From: Acidithiobacillus caldus ATCC 51756
GTDB taxonomy: Bacteria > Pseudomonadota > Gammaproteobacteria > Acidithiobacillales > Acidithiobacillaceae
Direction of reading: 5' to 3'
DNA: 42,744 nt
Assembly: GCF_000175575.2 (NCBI RefSeq)
Contig: NZ_CP005987.1
Coordinates: 129,229-171,972 of the forward strand
Positions 14,881-24,121 of the stretch are shown in pieces. Positions within the stretch are counted from its first letter, which is position 1, and every line of letters begins with the position of its first letter. Both the position numbers and the translations under genes were made by a program. Below the pieces are notes generated by a model, which was not told the DNA's origin, ran no database searches, and saw nothing but the letters and a program-made list of their open reading frames with translations.

Positions 14881-16013
14881 GGTTCGGTATCTTTGTATTG
14901 ATTTGGAATGCAGCATGGCCAGGATTGGAGCGATGGGCGCATTTCAGGTAGAAACGCAAGGCCAATTGAGCCATATATTTCTCGGTGCAGAGGGTGGTAT
15001 CATCGGCAACACGCATTGAGTGATTTTGGCTATCTTTGATAACTCACTGAAAAATCATGGAGGTCCGTTGAGCACGATGAGCATCGCCGTCAGTCACTTG
15101 TCGAGCTGGCTGTAACTTCTTCTTCGGGTTTCGGGAGTAAAGAGTTGTTATAGGGTGTTTACTCCGGACGGCAGGCGATCGAATGGCCAAAGATTTCTCG
15201 TACAGTTAGTTTGGTAGACTTATTATGACGGGTTATTTTAGGTGCAAATGGTTTTTAGAAATAATCGGGAGTAGACGCGTGCCTTCTGGGCAGTACAAGC
15301 TTTTCCCGGTTCGTTTTGGCTTAGGCACGCAGTGAGAAGTTATACTCTGAAAAAGGGTTCTTTGAAGAAGGAAACTTGTTGGAGAAATGAACCTTGCATA
15401 AGTGCTTCCAGTCCAAGGACCTTGAAGACTGAGATGGCGATCAGTCGGATTCCCGGGGACAGATCCGTTGTAACGAAATGTTCGAACCTGTTATTAACCC
15501 AGGCACTCGCCGCTCAAGGAAGGGATCTGGCGAAGCGTCGCGCATGGCGTGTTTTAGGCATGCGTTCTCTTATGTTCGGTGCGGATAGATTGCCGGAGAG
15601 TGGGTTATCAACGCCGTTCGGGGTACAGTAAACGATGCTTCCGATCAAGTCGTGGACGCTCTTGTTCGAAACCGGCTTAACGTTCTCGTTACGGACGTGG
15701 GCTACGAGTACTACGTCTTCATTCCGGATCTTGGGTTTCGCCAAGTCGCGTTGCGCGTGGCAGCTATGCGCGGGGGCACTCCAGTTGATTGATGCTCTAA
15801 GCTTTAAGTCAACCGCGCAAAGTGTATTCGTAGCTGTCGGGGGATTAAGTCTATCTTCGGCTGAACGAAGATCGTGGAAGGCATTCCTCAAACACTATTG
15901 GTGTTGGTCGTATGAAGTCGCATGTTTAATCAACGCGTATGTTTGTTGCCTATTTTTATGCATGATAATAGGTCAAGTTTTCGATCAACAGGCTTCGTTT
16001 CTTTTATAAGATT
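14881..16013. other. 1.1-kb gap, largely decayed DNA
   Basis: No convincing gene. One in-phase stretch, 15478-15792 on the plus strand, looks protein-like: it starts 'MFEPVINPGTRRS', is broken by a single TAG at 15586, and continues 'IAGEWVINAVRGTVNDASDQ', 'VLVTDVGYEYYVFIPDLGF' and 'ALRVAAMRGGTPVD'. I cannot name its family. The rest (14881-15470) shows no structure I recognise. Confidence 0.3.
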
Positions 16014-16433
16014 ATGCAAAATATGCAGGGAGGCATACGTTACTCGACAAATTCGCGAATAACGGTCGATCAGTTTATCGACTTGCTTAGACAGTCATCG
16101 CTCGGTGATAGGCGCCCAATCGATGACTTGGGTCGTATGACCGGAATTCTTTTGAACACAAACCTGTTAGTTACGGCCTGGCACGGAAGACTATTGGTTG
16201 GGTTGGCTCGATCTATCACTGACTTTTATTTCTCTTGCTATATTTCAGATCTGGCGGTTCGTAGTGAGTATCAGAATATTGGGATAGGAAAATCTCTTAT
16301 ACGTTTAGTTCAGCGATCGTTATCGCCGGAGTGTAAATTGATCCTGATCGCCGCGCCTTCAGCTAACTCATATTATAAGCATCTTGGATTTGAACAAAAC
16401 TCAAGGTGTTGGACATTGAATCGTAAAATATAG
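16014..16433 (+). CDS. GNAT-family N-acetyltransferase
   Basis: A 139-residue protein, normal for a minimal GNAT. The acetyl-CoA-binding motif A is visible: 'YISDLAVRSEYQNIGIGKSL' (Q-x-x-G-I-G), followed by 'LIAAPSANSYYKHLGFEQN', the usual beta5/alpha4 end. The substrate is unknown. The ribosome site is weak; ATG 16023 is an alternative start. AT-rich like the permease. It lies between decayed DNA and a dead IS1595 copy, so it may be a passenger. Confidence 0.8.
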   Translation: MQNMQGGIRYSTNSRITVDQFIDLLRQSSLGDRRPIDDLGRMTGILLNTNLLVTAWHGRLLVGLARSITDFYFSCYISDLAVRSEYQNIGIGKSLIRLVQRSLSPECKLILIAAPSANSYYKHLGFEQNSRCWTLNRKI

Positions 16434-16465
16434 GAGATTCTTTTATCCAGACCGGTCTTTCAGGA

Positions 16466-17372
16466 ATATGCCCGTGAATCGTTCTCTGCGCTTGTATTAT
16501 AACTGTTTGTTTGCCTTTAGAGTCAGAGAGTTGGGGTGAAGGTGGAGCCGTGAATCTGATGCAGTGACAGGAACGTTTTGGAACGGAAGAAGTCTGCAAG
16601 AAGGTGTTGAGGCGGCTGCACTGGCTCAACGGCTTTCAGGGCCCGAAATGTGGATATGGCCTCGGCCATTGGATGGTGAATTGGAAGCTCTATCAGTGTG
16701 AGCGTTGCCGCCATCAGATTTCGGTGATGTCATGGCTTGTGCGCTCTTTATATTCCATCAATGTGCCTCAGGTGCAGAGGATTGTGGCCATCCATCTGAT
16801 GGTCTGCGACAAAGATGGGGTATCGGTGTTGCGACTGTCGAAGTAGATTGGGCTGTCCTAAATCACGGCATATCGGATGCTGCGAAAAATGCGCCACTCC
16901 ACGGCTGATCGGAACAGCGTGTATTGTCTGGATGGCCTCGCGGCGGTGGCTGATGACCCTTTCGTTGGTGTCCGGATTTTCGGAGGCAAACTCGGACGCG
17001 GGGCGGAGGGCATGACACCACTATAGTTTGTCAAGCGGCATCTGCTTTCCTGACAATCCGCACGCACTGATGGCCTGATGGCACTGTGAGTGCTGGGAGA
17101 AACCCAGCAGCAGCATGAAGGCCGGGTGATGAAGGCGGTGCAGGTAAACGAATGGCTTCCATGGGTCGATATCGATATTGGTAACCTCTGGGCTTTTTTG
17201 TTGGGAATGCCGCACGGGATTTCTGCTGGATCTATCGTCCGGAATATCTGACGAATTTGTCTATCGCCTCAATCGCGCTCTGGGGTTGCCGAGTTTCTAA
17301 TGTGCCTGCTTGATATGTGGATGAACCATTGTCCTTTTCGGCTAGCGGCTGAGAAAGGTTAACGATCATGGG
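16466..17372 (+). mobile_element. degenerate IS1595-family copy
   Basis: Both ends can be aligned with the intact element at 6147-7127: left aatgcccgtgaatcgttct, right gctgagaaaggttaac followed by gatcatg. The inside aligns throughout but is riddled with substitutions, stops and small indels. It marks the left side of the methylamine island. Confidence 0.75.
16550..17361 (+). pseudogene. IS1595 transposase pseudogene
   Basis: Recognisable blocks in shifting frames: 'ERFGTEEVCKKVLRRLHWLN', 'GPKCGYGLGHWMVNWKLYQC' plus 'ERCRHQ' (zinc ribbon), 'IVAIHLMVCDKDGVSVLRLSK', then 'EWLPWVDIDIGNLWAF'-like sequence near 17150. Several in-frame stops (for example after 'RLSK' at 16844) and frameshifts make it inactive. 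Confidence 0.85.
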
Positions 17373-17564
17373 GCTTGAAGCTCCACCCCTGATGATGAAA
17401 ATAGTCCTGACCATTGGCGTTGCCAGTCGCTAGAGGCACCACAGCCGGGCGGTGCTTGGCTTCAGCGGGTTTATGGTGGATCGCTCTTTCTTCTCTTTGC
17501 AAGCCTCTGGTGAGGTCTGCGGGGCAGGTGTGCCCAGCGTTCTGCCGTTTTTTCACAGTAAGTG

Positions 17565-18158
17565 TCAGTCATGTTCGCCGTAAACAATCATTGAGAGAAA
17601 AAGAATGGGTAGTTGCAATAGGCTCTCCGGCCCGTGCGGGACATCGCCCCGAAAGGTTAGGGCGTCGCCGGGCTCCAGCCGATAGGTATAGTTGCCATGG
17701 CGGTATTCGATAATTCCCTCCAACATGTAGATGAACTCCGTGCCGGGATGCTGGAACGTGGGGAACACCTCCGCCGCGTCGTCCATGCTTATAAGAAACG
17801 GCTCAAATCGTTTTTCTGGACCTTGGTCATAGGCAAGCAGATGATAGGTATGTCCACGCCTCGTACCACGTCGAACCACCTCCATCCCCTCACCTTTTTT
17901 GACGAGCTGGGCGCTGCCTTCCGGTACGTCATAGTTCCTAAACAGTGCTGAGAGGGAGACCCCCAGCGCTTTGGACAATCGGGAGAGTGTGTCCAGGCTC
18001 ATTGCGGTCTGTGCATTCTCAATTTTGGACAGCATGCCCTTGCTTATTCCTGTCAGCTTGGCGACGTCCGCGATGGTTAGACCTTGGCGCGCTCGCAACT
18101 CTCTGATAACGCTACCTATATAACGTTCAAGATCGCTACCGGGTTCTATCGCTGCCAA
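17565..18158 (-). CDS. XRE-cupin transcriptional regulator (SutR/PuuR type)
   Basis: A 197-residue protein: an N-terminal helix-turn-helix (about 14-70, 'IRELRARQGLTIADVAKLTG' then 'ISKGMLSKIENAQ') and a C-terminal cupin (about 110-190) with H137-x3-E141 ('HPGTEFIYMLEG') and H175 ('GDVPHGPE'), which could bind a metal or small ligand. It is transcribed divergently from purU with 112 bp between the two starts, so it is the likely local regulator of the methylamine operon, sensing a pathway intermediate. Ligand and direction of control are unknown. Full family length and no defects. Confidence 0.85.
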   Translation of the reverse strand: MAAIEPGSDLERYIGSVIRELRARQGLTIADVAKLTGISKGMLSKIENAQTAMSLDTLSRLSKALGVSLSALFRNYDVPEGSAQLVKKGEGMEVVRRGTRRGHTYHLLAYDQGPEKRFEPFLISMDDAAEVFPTFQHPGTEFIYMLEGIIEYRHGNYTYRLEPGDALTFRGDVPHGPESLLQLPILFLSMIVYGEHD

Positions 18159-18190
18159 AAGGGGCTCCTGTGTTGCTCGTGTTTCGTGTC

Positions 18191-18207
18191 AGGAAAAATT
18201 CTTGCAT
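18191..18207 (+). promoter_or_regulatory. possible sigma-54 promoter before purU
   Basis: aggaaaaattcttgcat keeps GG and GC in -24/-12 register and has a perfect TTGCAT -12 box, but the -24 box is poor (aggaaa). It overlaps a sigma-70-like alternative (ttgcat, 17 nt, taatga). No NtrC-type site is obvious in this intergenic region. Confidence 0.3.
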
Positions 18208-18270
18208 GAAGATAAACACCTGTGTAATGATCATACCATGCTTGGCTAGTGGACAGGATAAGAGATCCTC

Positions 18271-19131
18271 ATGTTGGAGAAAGCGCATTACACCCTGACC
18301 CTCTCGTGTCCAGACCGAGTAGGCATTGTTGCGCGGGTTGCTGGATTCTTGGCGGAGCATGGAGGTTGGATTACCGAGGCAAGCCACCACGCAGATGCGG
18401 GGACCGGTCGCTTTTTTCTTCGCCAACAGATTCAGGCGGATTCTCTTCCTTTTGATTTGGAAGGGTTTCGAGGAAAATTTTCGGAGATCGCACACACGTT
18501 CGACATGCAATGGTCCATAACCGACTCAAGGCGGCGCAAGCGGATGGTCCTGATGGTATCCCAGCAAGGACATTGTCTATACGACTTGCTTGGACGGTGG
18601 CGGAGTGGTGAGTTGGCAGTGGATATTCCAGCCGTCATCTCGAACCACGAGACGTTCCGCGATTTTGTCGAGTGGCATGGGATTCCATTTCACCACATTC
18701 CGGTAACACCGGAGACCAAGTCGGCGGCATTCGCCGAGGTGTCTGCTATCTTTGACCGAGTAGGGGGTGATGTCTTGGTGCTGGCTCGTTACATGCAGGT
18801 CCTGGATGCGGAGACCTGCGCCCGCTACCCCGGGCGGATCATCAACATTCACCACAGCTTTCTGCCTGGCTTTGTGGGTGCTCGGCCCTATCATCAGGCC
18901 TACGCGCGTGGCGTAAAGTTGGTTGGCGCCACCTGCCATTATGTGACAGAGGATCTTGATCAAGGGCCCATCATCGAGCAGGACGTTTTGCGCGTGGATC
19001 ATGGAGATATGCCGACCGATCTCATCCGCTCGGGACGCGATGTTGAAAAAACGGTGTTGGCTCGAGGCCTTCGCTACCACCTCGAAGACCGGGTGCTACT
19101 GAATGGTCAGCGCACGGTCGTATTCCGATAG
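18271..19131 (+). CDS. purU: formyltetrahydrofolate deformylase
   Basis: 286 residues, normal length. An N-terminal ACT domain (about 5-85, 'TLSCPDRVGIVARVAGFLAEH') is followed by a formyltransferase-fold hydrolase domain with the catalytic triad N192, H194 ('INIHHSFLPGF') and D230 ('EDLDQGPIIEQ'). Hydrolyses 10-formyl-THF to formate and THF. It leads the operon, 11 nt before mgdA, and with FolD at the other end would drain the methyl carbon of methylamine as formate and free THF for N-methylglutamate dehydrogenase. PurU also accompanies sarcosine oxidase operons, so its presence alone does not define the pathway. Confidence 0.92.
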   Translation: MLEKAHYTLTLSCPDRVGIVARVAGFLAEHGGWITEASHHADAGTGRFFLRQQIQADSLPFDLEGFRGKFSEIAHTFDMQWSITDSRRRKRMVLMVSQQGHCLYDLLGRWRSGELAVDIPAVISNHETFRDFVEWHGIPFHHIPVTPETKSAAFAEVSAIFDRVGGDVLVLARYMQVLDAETCARYPGRIINIHHSFLPGFVGARPYHQAYARGVKLVGATCHYVTEDLDQGPIIEQDVLRVDHGDMPTDLIRSGRDVEKTVLARGLRYHLEDRVLLNGQRTVVFR

Positions 19132-19142
19132 GAGAATCTGCC

Positions 19143-20384
19143 ATGCCGTTGTCGCTACTTCGCTTTGCAGCATCCAAAACGCATCCAGAACCCCGCATGT
19201 TTCGGCGCTTCAACCAGTTAAAAGAATCCTACGATGTGGTCATTATCGGTGCGGGAGGACACGGGTTGGCAGCGGCTTATTATTTGGCACGAGACTACGG
19301 TATTACCAATATCTGCGTCCTGGAAAAGGGGTATATCGGCGGTGGTAACACAGGTCGGAATACCACTATTGTACGCTCCAACTACCTTACTCCCGAGGGT
19401 GTGCAGTTCTATGACGCCTCTATTCGCCTCTGGGAGGACCTCGCGGAGGATTTTGATCTCAATCTCTTTTATTCGCGACGCGGGCATTTCACCTTGGCCC
19501 ACAGCGATTCGGCTATGCGCACCATGCGCTGGCGAGCGGAAGTCAACAAACATTATGGGGTGGAATCCGAGGTAGTGGACGCCGATTTTGTCCATCGGGT
19601 CCTACCCATGATGGATCTGGAATGCGGCGGGCATGCGCCCGTATTGGGAGCTCTCTATCACGCACCGGGGGCTATCGTTCGGCACGATGCTGTGGCTTGG
19701 GGATACGGACGTGGCGCAGACCTGCGGGGGGTGGAAATTCACCAGCAGACCGCCGTCACGGGGATCGACGTGCGATCCGGTAAGGTGGTCGGGGTAAACA
19801 CTACACGAGGATACATCCATACCGACCGAGTACTCTCTGCTGTAGCTGGGTCTACCCCCGCCATATTAGACATGGTGGGATTGGAGTCCCCCATTTTCGT
19901 ACATCCTCTGCAAGCAATGGTGAGCGAACCGACCAAACCTTGGTTGGATCCCATTATCGTATCTGGCAGCCTGCATGTGTATGTGAGCCAGTCGGCGCGG
20001 GGGGAGCTGGTCATGGGTGCGTCTCTGGACCCCTATGAGCTCCACTCGACCCGTTCCACTCTGGACTTTGTGGAGGGACTGGCCGCTCATATGCTTGATT
20101 TGTTTCCATTCCTGTCGCCACTCAAGGTCGTTCGGCAATGGGCGGGCATGGCAGATATGACGCCGGATTTTTCCCCGATCATGGGGAAAACTCCGGTCGA
20201 AGGATTCTATTTGGATGCCGGATGGGGCACCTGGGGTTTCAAGGCCACGCCCATTGCTGGAAAAACCATGGCACACACCCTGGCGGAGAACCAGCCGCAT
20301 CCGTTGATTGCTGGATTTTCCTTGGATCGCTTTACCGATTTTTCCCTCACCGGCGAACGCGGCGCCGCCGCTGTGGGACATTAA
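19143..20384 (+). CDS. mgdA: N-methylglutamate dehydrogenase subunit A (sarcosine oxidase beta-like)
   Basis: A 413-residue flavoprotein with a DAO/SoxB fold: dinucleotide-binding GAGGHG (36-41) followed by the 'VLEKGYIGGGNTGRNTTIVRS' region, and 'IVRHDAVAWGYGRG' near 179-191, where the beta subunit of heterotetrameric sarcosine oxidase carries covalent FMN. C-terminal 'DAGWGTWGFKATPIAGKTMA' is typical. It forms the substrate-oxidising core with MgdB, C and D. Assigned to N-methylglutamate rather than sarcosine because gmaS and mgsABC follow in the same operon. Good ribosome site (ggagaatctgcc). Confidence 0.85.
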   Translation: MPLSLLRFAASKTHPEPRMFRRFNQLKESYDVVIIGAGGHGLAAAYYLARDYGITNICVLEKGYIGGGNTGRNTTIVRSNYLTPEGVQFYDASIRLWEDLAEDFDLNLFYSRRGHFTLAHSDSAMRTMRWRAEVNKHYGVESEVVDADFVHRVLPMMDLECGGHAPVLGALYHAPGAIVRHDAVAWGYGRGADLRGVEIHQQTAVTGIDVRSGKVVGVNTTRGYIHTDRVLSAVAGSTPAILDMVGLESPIFVHPLQAMVSEPTKPWLDPIIVSGSLHVYVSQSARGELVMGASLDPYELHSTRSTLDFVEGLAAHMLDLFPFLSPLKVVRQWAGMADMTPDFSPIMGKTPVEGFYLDAGWGTWGFKATPIAGKTMAHTLAENQPHPLIAGFSLDRFTDFSLTGERGAAAVGH

Positions 20385-20399
20385 GGGGAGGAGACCGCC

Positions 20400-20657
20400 A
20401 TGAAGATGTTGCCTTGTCCGATTTGTGGCACCCGAAATCTTGCGGAATTTTTGTATTATGGGGTACGTCGCTCGATGCCAGATCCGACACAATGCAGCGA
20501 CGCTGAATGGGCGCGCCACCTCTTCTTCCGCCAAGGCGCTGCGGGGGTCAAGGAGGAATGGTGGTGCCACCTGCCCTGCAACGAGTGGTTTGCGATCCGG
20601 CGGGATACGGCGACTGATGAGATCTTAGGCTCGGCCCGGATGGGGGATCCGACATGA
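20400..20657 (+). CDS. mgdB: N-methylglutamate dehydrogenase subunit B (sarcosine oxidase delta-like)
   Basis: An 85-residue zinc protein. C6-x2-C9 ('CPICGTRN') and H57/C60 ('CHLPCNEWF') match the Cys-Cys-His-Cys zinc site of SoxD. 'CNEWFAIRRDTATDEI' is the family's end. A structural subunit of the MgdABCD complex. Starts 15 nt after mgdA behind ggggaggag and overlaps mgdC by four bases (ATGA), so the subunits are translationally coupled. Confidence 0.88.
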   Translation: MKMLPCPICGTRNLAEFLYYGVRRSMPDPTQCSDAEWARHLFFRQGAAGVKEEWWCHLPCNEWFAIRRDTATDEILGSARMGDPT

Positions 20658-23569
20658 GCGGACGAAGATTGGCATCCGTTCCAGGCGAATGGATCGCTCG
20701 TGACCGACCAATTTCCTTTCGCTTCGAGGGCAATCCAGTCCAGGGTTTTGCCGGTGATACGGTATCCAGTGCCCTGTGGGCGGCCGGTCAGCAAGTCCTG
20801 GGACGGAGCTTCAAGTATCACCGACCGCGCGGAATTTTCTCCCTGGCCAATCATGATGTGAATACCCTCATGCAGTCTGGACGGCAGCTGAACCTGCGTG
20901 CCGACGTCTCTCTGCTCCAGGAGGGTATGGATCTGTATGCGGTAAATCACCGCGGAAGCCTTACCCGAGACCCAATGCGTGTCCTCGATCGCCTTTCTGC
21001 TTTCCTGCCAGTTGGATTTTATTACAAGGCGTTCTACCGAAAAAGCTGGTTTCCTCTCTGGGAGCGTATGTTCCGTCGTGTTGCCGGTTTGGGGGTTTTG
21101 GACCTGCACGGATCCCGGCAGCAAACCCCCAAGGATTACGACTTTTGCGATGTTGCTGTTGTCGGAGCAGGCTTGTCCGGGATGGCTGCGGCATTGGCGG
21201 CTGCCGAGCGAGGTGCGCAGGTCTTGCTGATTGACGAGAACCTCCACGCGGGGGGATCCGCGCAGTATCAGCGTGGGCGCCGAGCGGAGGGATACGAGCG
21301 GTCGCAAGACCTTGTACAACGGGTGCGGGAGCATCCGCAAATCCGCTTGCGTTTGAGCACGACCGTGGTCGGGTATTACGCTGACCATTGGTTGGCTCTT
21401 GTAGATGAAAAGAGGATGACCAAACTTCGCGCCCGTGCGATGGTTGTTGCCACAGGTGCGATTGAACAACCCGCCGTTTTCCGAAACAACGATTTGCCTG
21501 GGGTCATGCTGGGTTCGGCTGCGCAGCGGCTGCTGTATCGCTATGCCGTGGCTATTGGCGATGCACCGGTAATTTTGGCAGCCAACGATGACGCTTACCG
21601 ACTGGCGGAAGATCTGATACTGCATGGTATCGTGCCGGCTGGTGTGGTGGAAATGCGCAGCTCGGCCATGGCCGACGCGGCTCCGCGCGACTGGTTGCGA
21701 AGCCAGGGCGTTCCCATCTTTGATCAGTATACGATTGTTGAGGCGGTGCCCGATGCCAACGCTGTGGTGGTTACGGGAGCTCGAATTGCGCCCTGGGCAA
21801 ATGGTCGAGCAGACACCTCCCAGATACAGACACTCCCGTGTGACAGCATTTGCCTGAGCGTTGGCTGGGCACCGGCAGCCCATCTGCTCTACCAGGCGGG
21901 AGCCCGCATGCGCTATGCCGACGAGGTGGAGCAGTTTGTTCCCGCCACGCTGCCCCCTGGGATACTGGCCTGTGGGCGAGTGAATGGCATGTATACGGCC
22001 GCCCACAAACAGGAAGATGGCACACGCGCCGGGGAAGAGGCTGCGGCTTTCTTGGGTTTTGGTACGCCTTCCCAGCGGCGTGTGGCACCAGAAGCCCAGT
22101 CGCCGAGTCATCCGTGGCCGATCGTTGAGCATCCCGATGGCAAGAACTTCGTTGATTTGGATGAGGACCTTCAGCTTAAGGATTACGCCAATGCCATGCA
22201 GGAGGGTTTTGATAACATCGAACTGTTGAAACGGTTCACCACCAACGGAATGGGTCCGAGCCAGGGGAAACACTCAAATATGAATGCGCTGCGTATTCTT
22301 GCGCGCGCGCAAGGTTTATCACACGAGAAAGTCGGAACGACTACGGCGCGGCCTTTCTACCACCCAGTTCCGCTGGCCATCTTGGCTGGCAGGGGATTCC
22401 ACCCCTATCGTCACACCCCCTTGCACGAAGCCCACGTGGCGGCTGGAGCGCAGATGAGTCAGGCCGGGGATTGGTGGCGTCCCGACTTTTACCGCACGGA
22501 ACGCGAGCAAGAGCGTGGGGCGTGCATTCTTGCTGAGGTAAAAAATGTGCGCAACGGCGTTGGCCTGATCGATGTCAGCACACTCGGCAAGATCGAGGTC
22601 CGCGGACCCCAGGCAGTGGAGTTTCTTGAGCGTGTGTACATCTCCCGTTATGCCAAACTCAAGGTGGGGATGACGCGCTACGGGGTGATGTGCGATGAGG
22701 CAGGCACGGTCATCGATGACGGCGTGGTGGGTCGCCTGGCGCCAGATCACTTTTATGTGACCACGACGTCTTCGGGAGCGGCTGCTGTCTATCGCGACTG
22801 GAGTCGCTGGAACACGTGGTGGCGTCTCGATTGCGTGATCACCAACCTGACCGGGACCTTTGCCGCGATGAACCTGGCCGGGCCAGAATCTCGGGAAGTA
22901 CTGCACCAACTAAGCGACCTCGACCTCAGCGGCGATGCCTTCCCCTATCTTGGCATCCGCGAGACGCACATCGCGAATGTCCCGGCACGGGTGCTCCGGG
23001 TAGGATTCGTCGGCGAGTGGGGCTACGAAATTCACGTTCCCGCGAGTTGCGCCATGGCAGTATGGGAGGCGCTCATGACAGCCGGGGCAGCGTTCGGAAT
23101 TCGACCCTTTGGTGTGGAAGCCCAGCGTGTATTGCGTCTCGAGAAAGGCCATATCCTTTTGGGTCAAGACAGCGACGGTCTGACTCATCCCTATGAGTTG
23201 GGTCTCGACTGGGCCGTCAAGATGGATAAACCATTCTTTGTCGGCCAGCGTAGTCTGCAAGTTTTACAGAACCACCCACAGCGACGTCGATTGCGCGGCT
23301 TTCGATTGTTGCCTGCTTACCGAGAAACACCGCCTCTCGAAAATCACTTGATTATCGTTGACGATCGGATTGCCGGACGGGTGACGAGCGTCGCCTTTAG
23401 CCCAACTCTGGATGCCCATATCGGTTTGGCGCTCTTGGACAGAGCGTTCGCAGACGTAGTGGCGACGCTCCCGATACGGCTGGGCGATGGGCGAATGGTG
23501 TATGCGGAAGTGGTGGATACACCTTTCTATGATCCCGATCACCTGCGACAACGGGAGGTGATGGTATGA
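20654..23569 (+). CDS. mgdC: N-methylglutamate dehydrogenase subunit C (sarcosine oxidase alpha-like)
   Basis: 971 residues, the size of SoxA. In order: a ferredoxin-like segment ('GNPVQGFAGDTVSSALWAAG', ~27-46), a pyridine-nucleotide/FAD-type Rossmann region with GAGLSG (171-176) and 'AMVVATGAIEQPAVF', then a C-terminal GcvT-like tetrahydrofolate-binding domain (~590-960; 'VGLIDVSTLGKIEVRGPQAVE', 'GFVGEWGYEIHVPA'). The GcvT part lets the methyl carbon leave as 5,10-methylene-THF when THF is bound, otherwise as formaldehyde, which ties the enzyme to PurU and FolD. Overlaps both mgdB and mgdD by four bases. Confidence 0.9.
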   Translation: MSGRRLASVPGEWIARDRPISFRFEGNPVQGFAGDTVSSALWAAGQQVLGRSFKYHRPRGIFSLANHDVNTLMQSGRQLNLRADVSLLQEGMDLYAVNHRGSLTRDPMRVLDRLSAFLPVGFYYKAFYRKSWFPLWERMFRRVAGLGVLDLHGSRQQTPKDYDFCDVAVVGAGLSGMAAALAAAERGAQVLLIDENLHAGGSAQYQRGRRAEGYERSQDLVQRVREHPQIRLRLSTTVVGYYADHWLALVDEKRMTKLRARAMVVATGAIEQPAVFRNNDLPGVMLGSAAQRLLYRYAVAIGDAPVILAANDDAYRLAEDLILHGIVPAGVVEMRSSAMADAAPRDWLRSQGVPIFDQYTIVEAVPDANAVVVTGARIAPWANGRADTSQIQTLPCDSICLSVGWAPAAHLLYQAGARMRYADEVEQFVPATLPPGILACGRVNGMYTAAHKQEDGTRAGEEAAAFLGFGTPSQRRVAPEAQSPSHPWPIVEHPDGKNFVDLDEDLQLKDYANAMQEGFDNIELLKRFTTNGMGPSQGKHSNMNALRILARAQGLSHEKVGTTTARPFYHPVPLAILAGRGFHPYRHTPLHEAHVAAGAQMSQAGDWWRPDFYRTEREQERGACILAEVKNVRNGVGLIDVSTLGKIEVRGPQAVEFLERVYISRYAKLKVGMTRYGVMCDEAGTVIDDGVVGRLAPDHFYVTTTSSGAAAVYRDWSRWNTWWRLDCVITNLTGTFAAMNLAGPESREVLHQLSDLDLSGDAFPYLGIRETHIANVPARVLRVGFVGEWGYEIHVPASCAMAVWEALMTAGAAFGIRPFGVEAQRVLRLEKGHILLGQDSDGLTHPYELGLDWAVKMDKPFFVGQRSLQVLQNHPQRRRLRGFRLLPAYRETPPLENHLIIVDDRIAGRVTSVAFSPTLDAHIGLALLDRAFADVVATLPIRLGDGRMVYAEVVDTPFYDPDHLRQREVMV

Positions 23570-24099
23570 CTATTGCTGCCAAACGACGGAGCCCTCTGCA
23601 GGGCTGGTCGACGCCCTTCGTAACTGCTGTCGATCTCTCTCTGGAGCCGCGTTGGGGGTGTAAGGGGCCCGGGGCAGCTGCCTGGTTGCAGGAGCAAGGG
23701 AACCCCGTCCCGTCGTTGCCGAATACCTGGGATTCGGGCGATGCAGTTGCAGTGTACCGGCTCGGTCGAAGTGAATTTTTATTGGAGGGTCAGAAAGACG
23801 TAATCGATGGTCTCAGAGAATCTCCGATCCCCTCGGGCGTCTTCCCGGTCTTGCGAGATGGAGCGGCATTGCGTCTGCAGGGCGATGGAGTTCCGATCCT
23901 ATTGCGGCAGATTTGCGGTGTGAACTTTGCCGCTCTCGACCTGGGTACACGGCCCGTCGTTTTGACGAACATGATTGGGGTATCGGTCATAGCAGTCCCC
24001 GAAAGCGAGCTGCGAAGCTTGCGCTTATGGTTTGATGGAAGCTTTGGACACTATTTTCAGGAAACCCTGCGCGCACTCGCCGGGGAGTTACGGCCATGA
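23566..24099 (+). CDS. mgdD: N-methylglutamate dehydrogenase subunit D (sarcosine oxidase gamma-like)
   Basis: A 177-residue SoxG-type subunit, the most variable of the four. Recognised from position, size and the central '[13 protein letters not shown]' and C-terminal '[21 protein letters not shown]', a shortened GcvT-like fold. The start overlaps the mgdC stop (ATGA). Completes the heterotetramer. The gene ends 22 nt before gmaS. Confidence 0.8.
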   Translation: MTIAAKRRSPLQGWSTPFVTAVDLSLEPRWGCKGPGAAAWLQEQGNPVPSLPNTWDSGDAVAVYRLGRSEFLLEGQKDVIDGLRESPIPSGVFPVLRDGAALRLQGDGVPILLRQICGVNFAALDLGTRPVVLTNMIGVSVIAVPESELRSLRLWFDGSFGHYFQETLRALAGELRP

Positions 24100-24121
24100 G
24101 CTTGAAGGAGGGAGTAGGGCG

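Noticed and set aside
20456-22273. 605-codon minus-strand open frame opposite mgdC
   Set aside because: Antisense to a fully conserved alpha subunit, with no recognisable protein features.
18271-24099. Reading purU-mgdABCD as a sarcosine oxidase (soxBDAG) operon for glycine-betaine breakdown
   Set aside because: The subunit architecture is the same, but gmaS and all three mgs genes follow directly in one operon and no glyA or betaine/dimethylglycine genes are present, so N-methylglutamate is the better substrate assignment. It remains a fallback.
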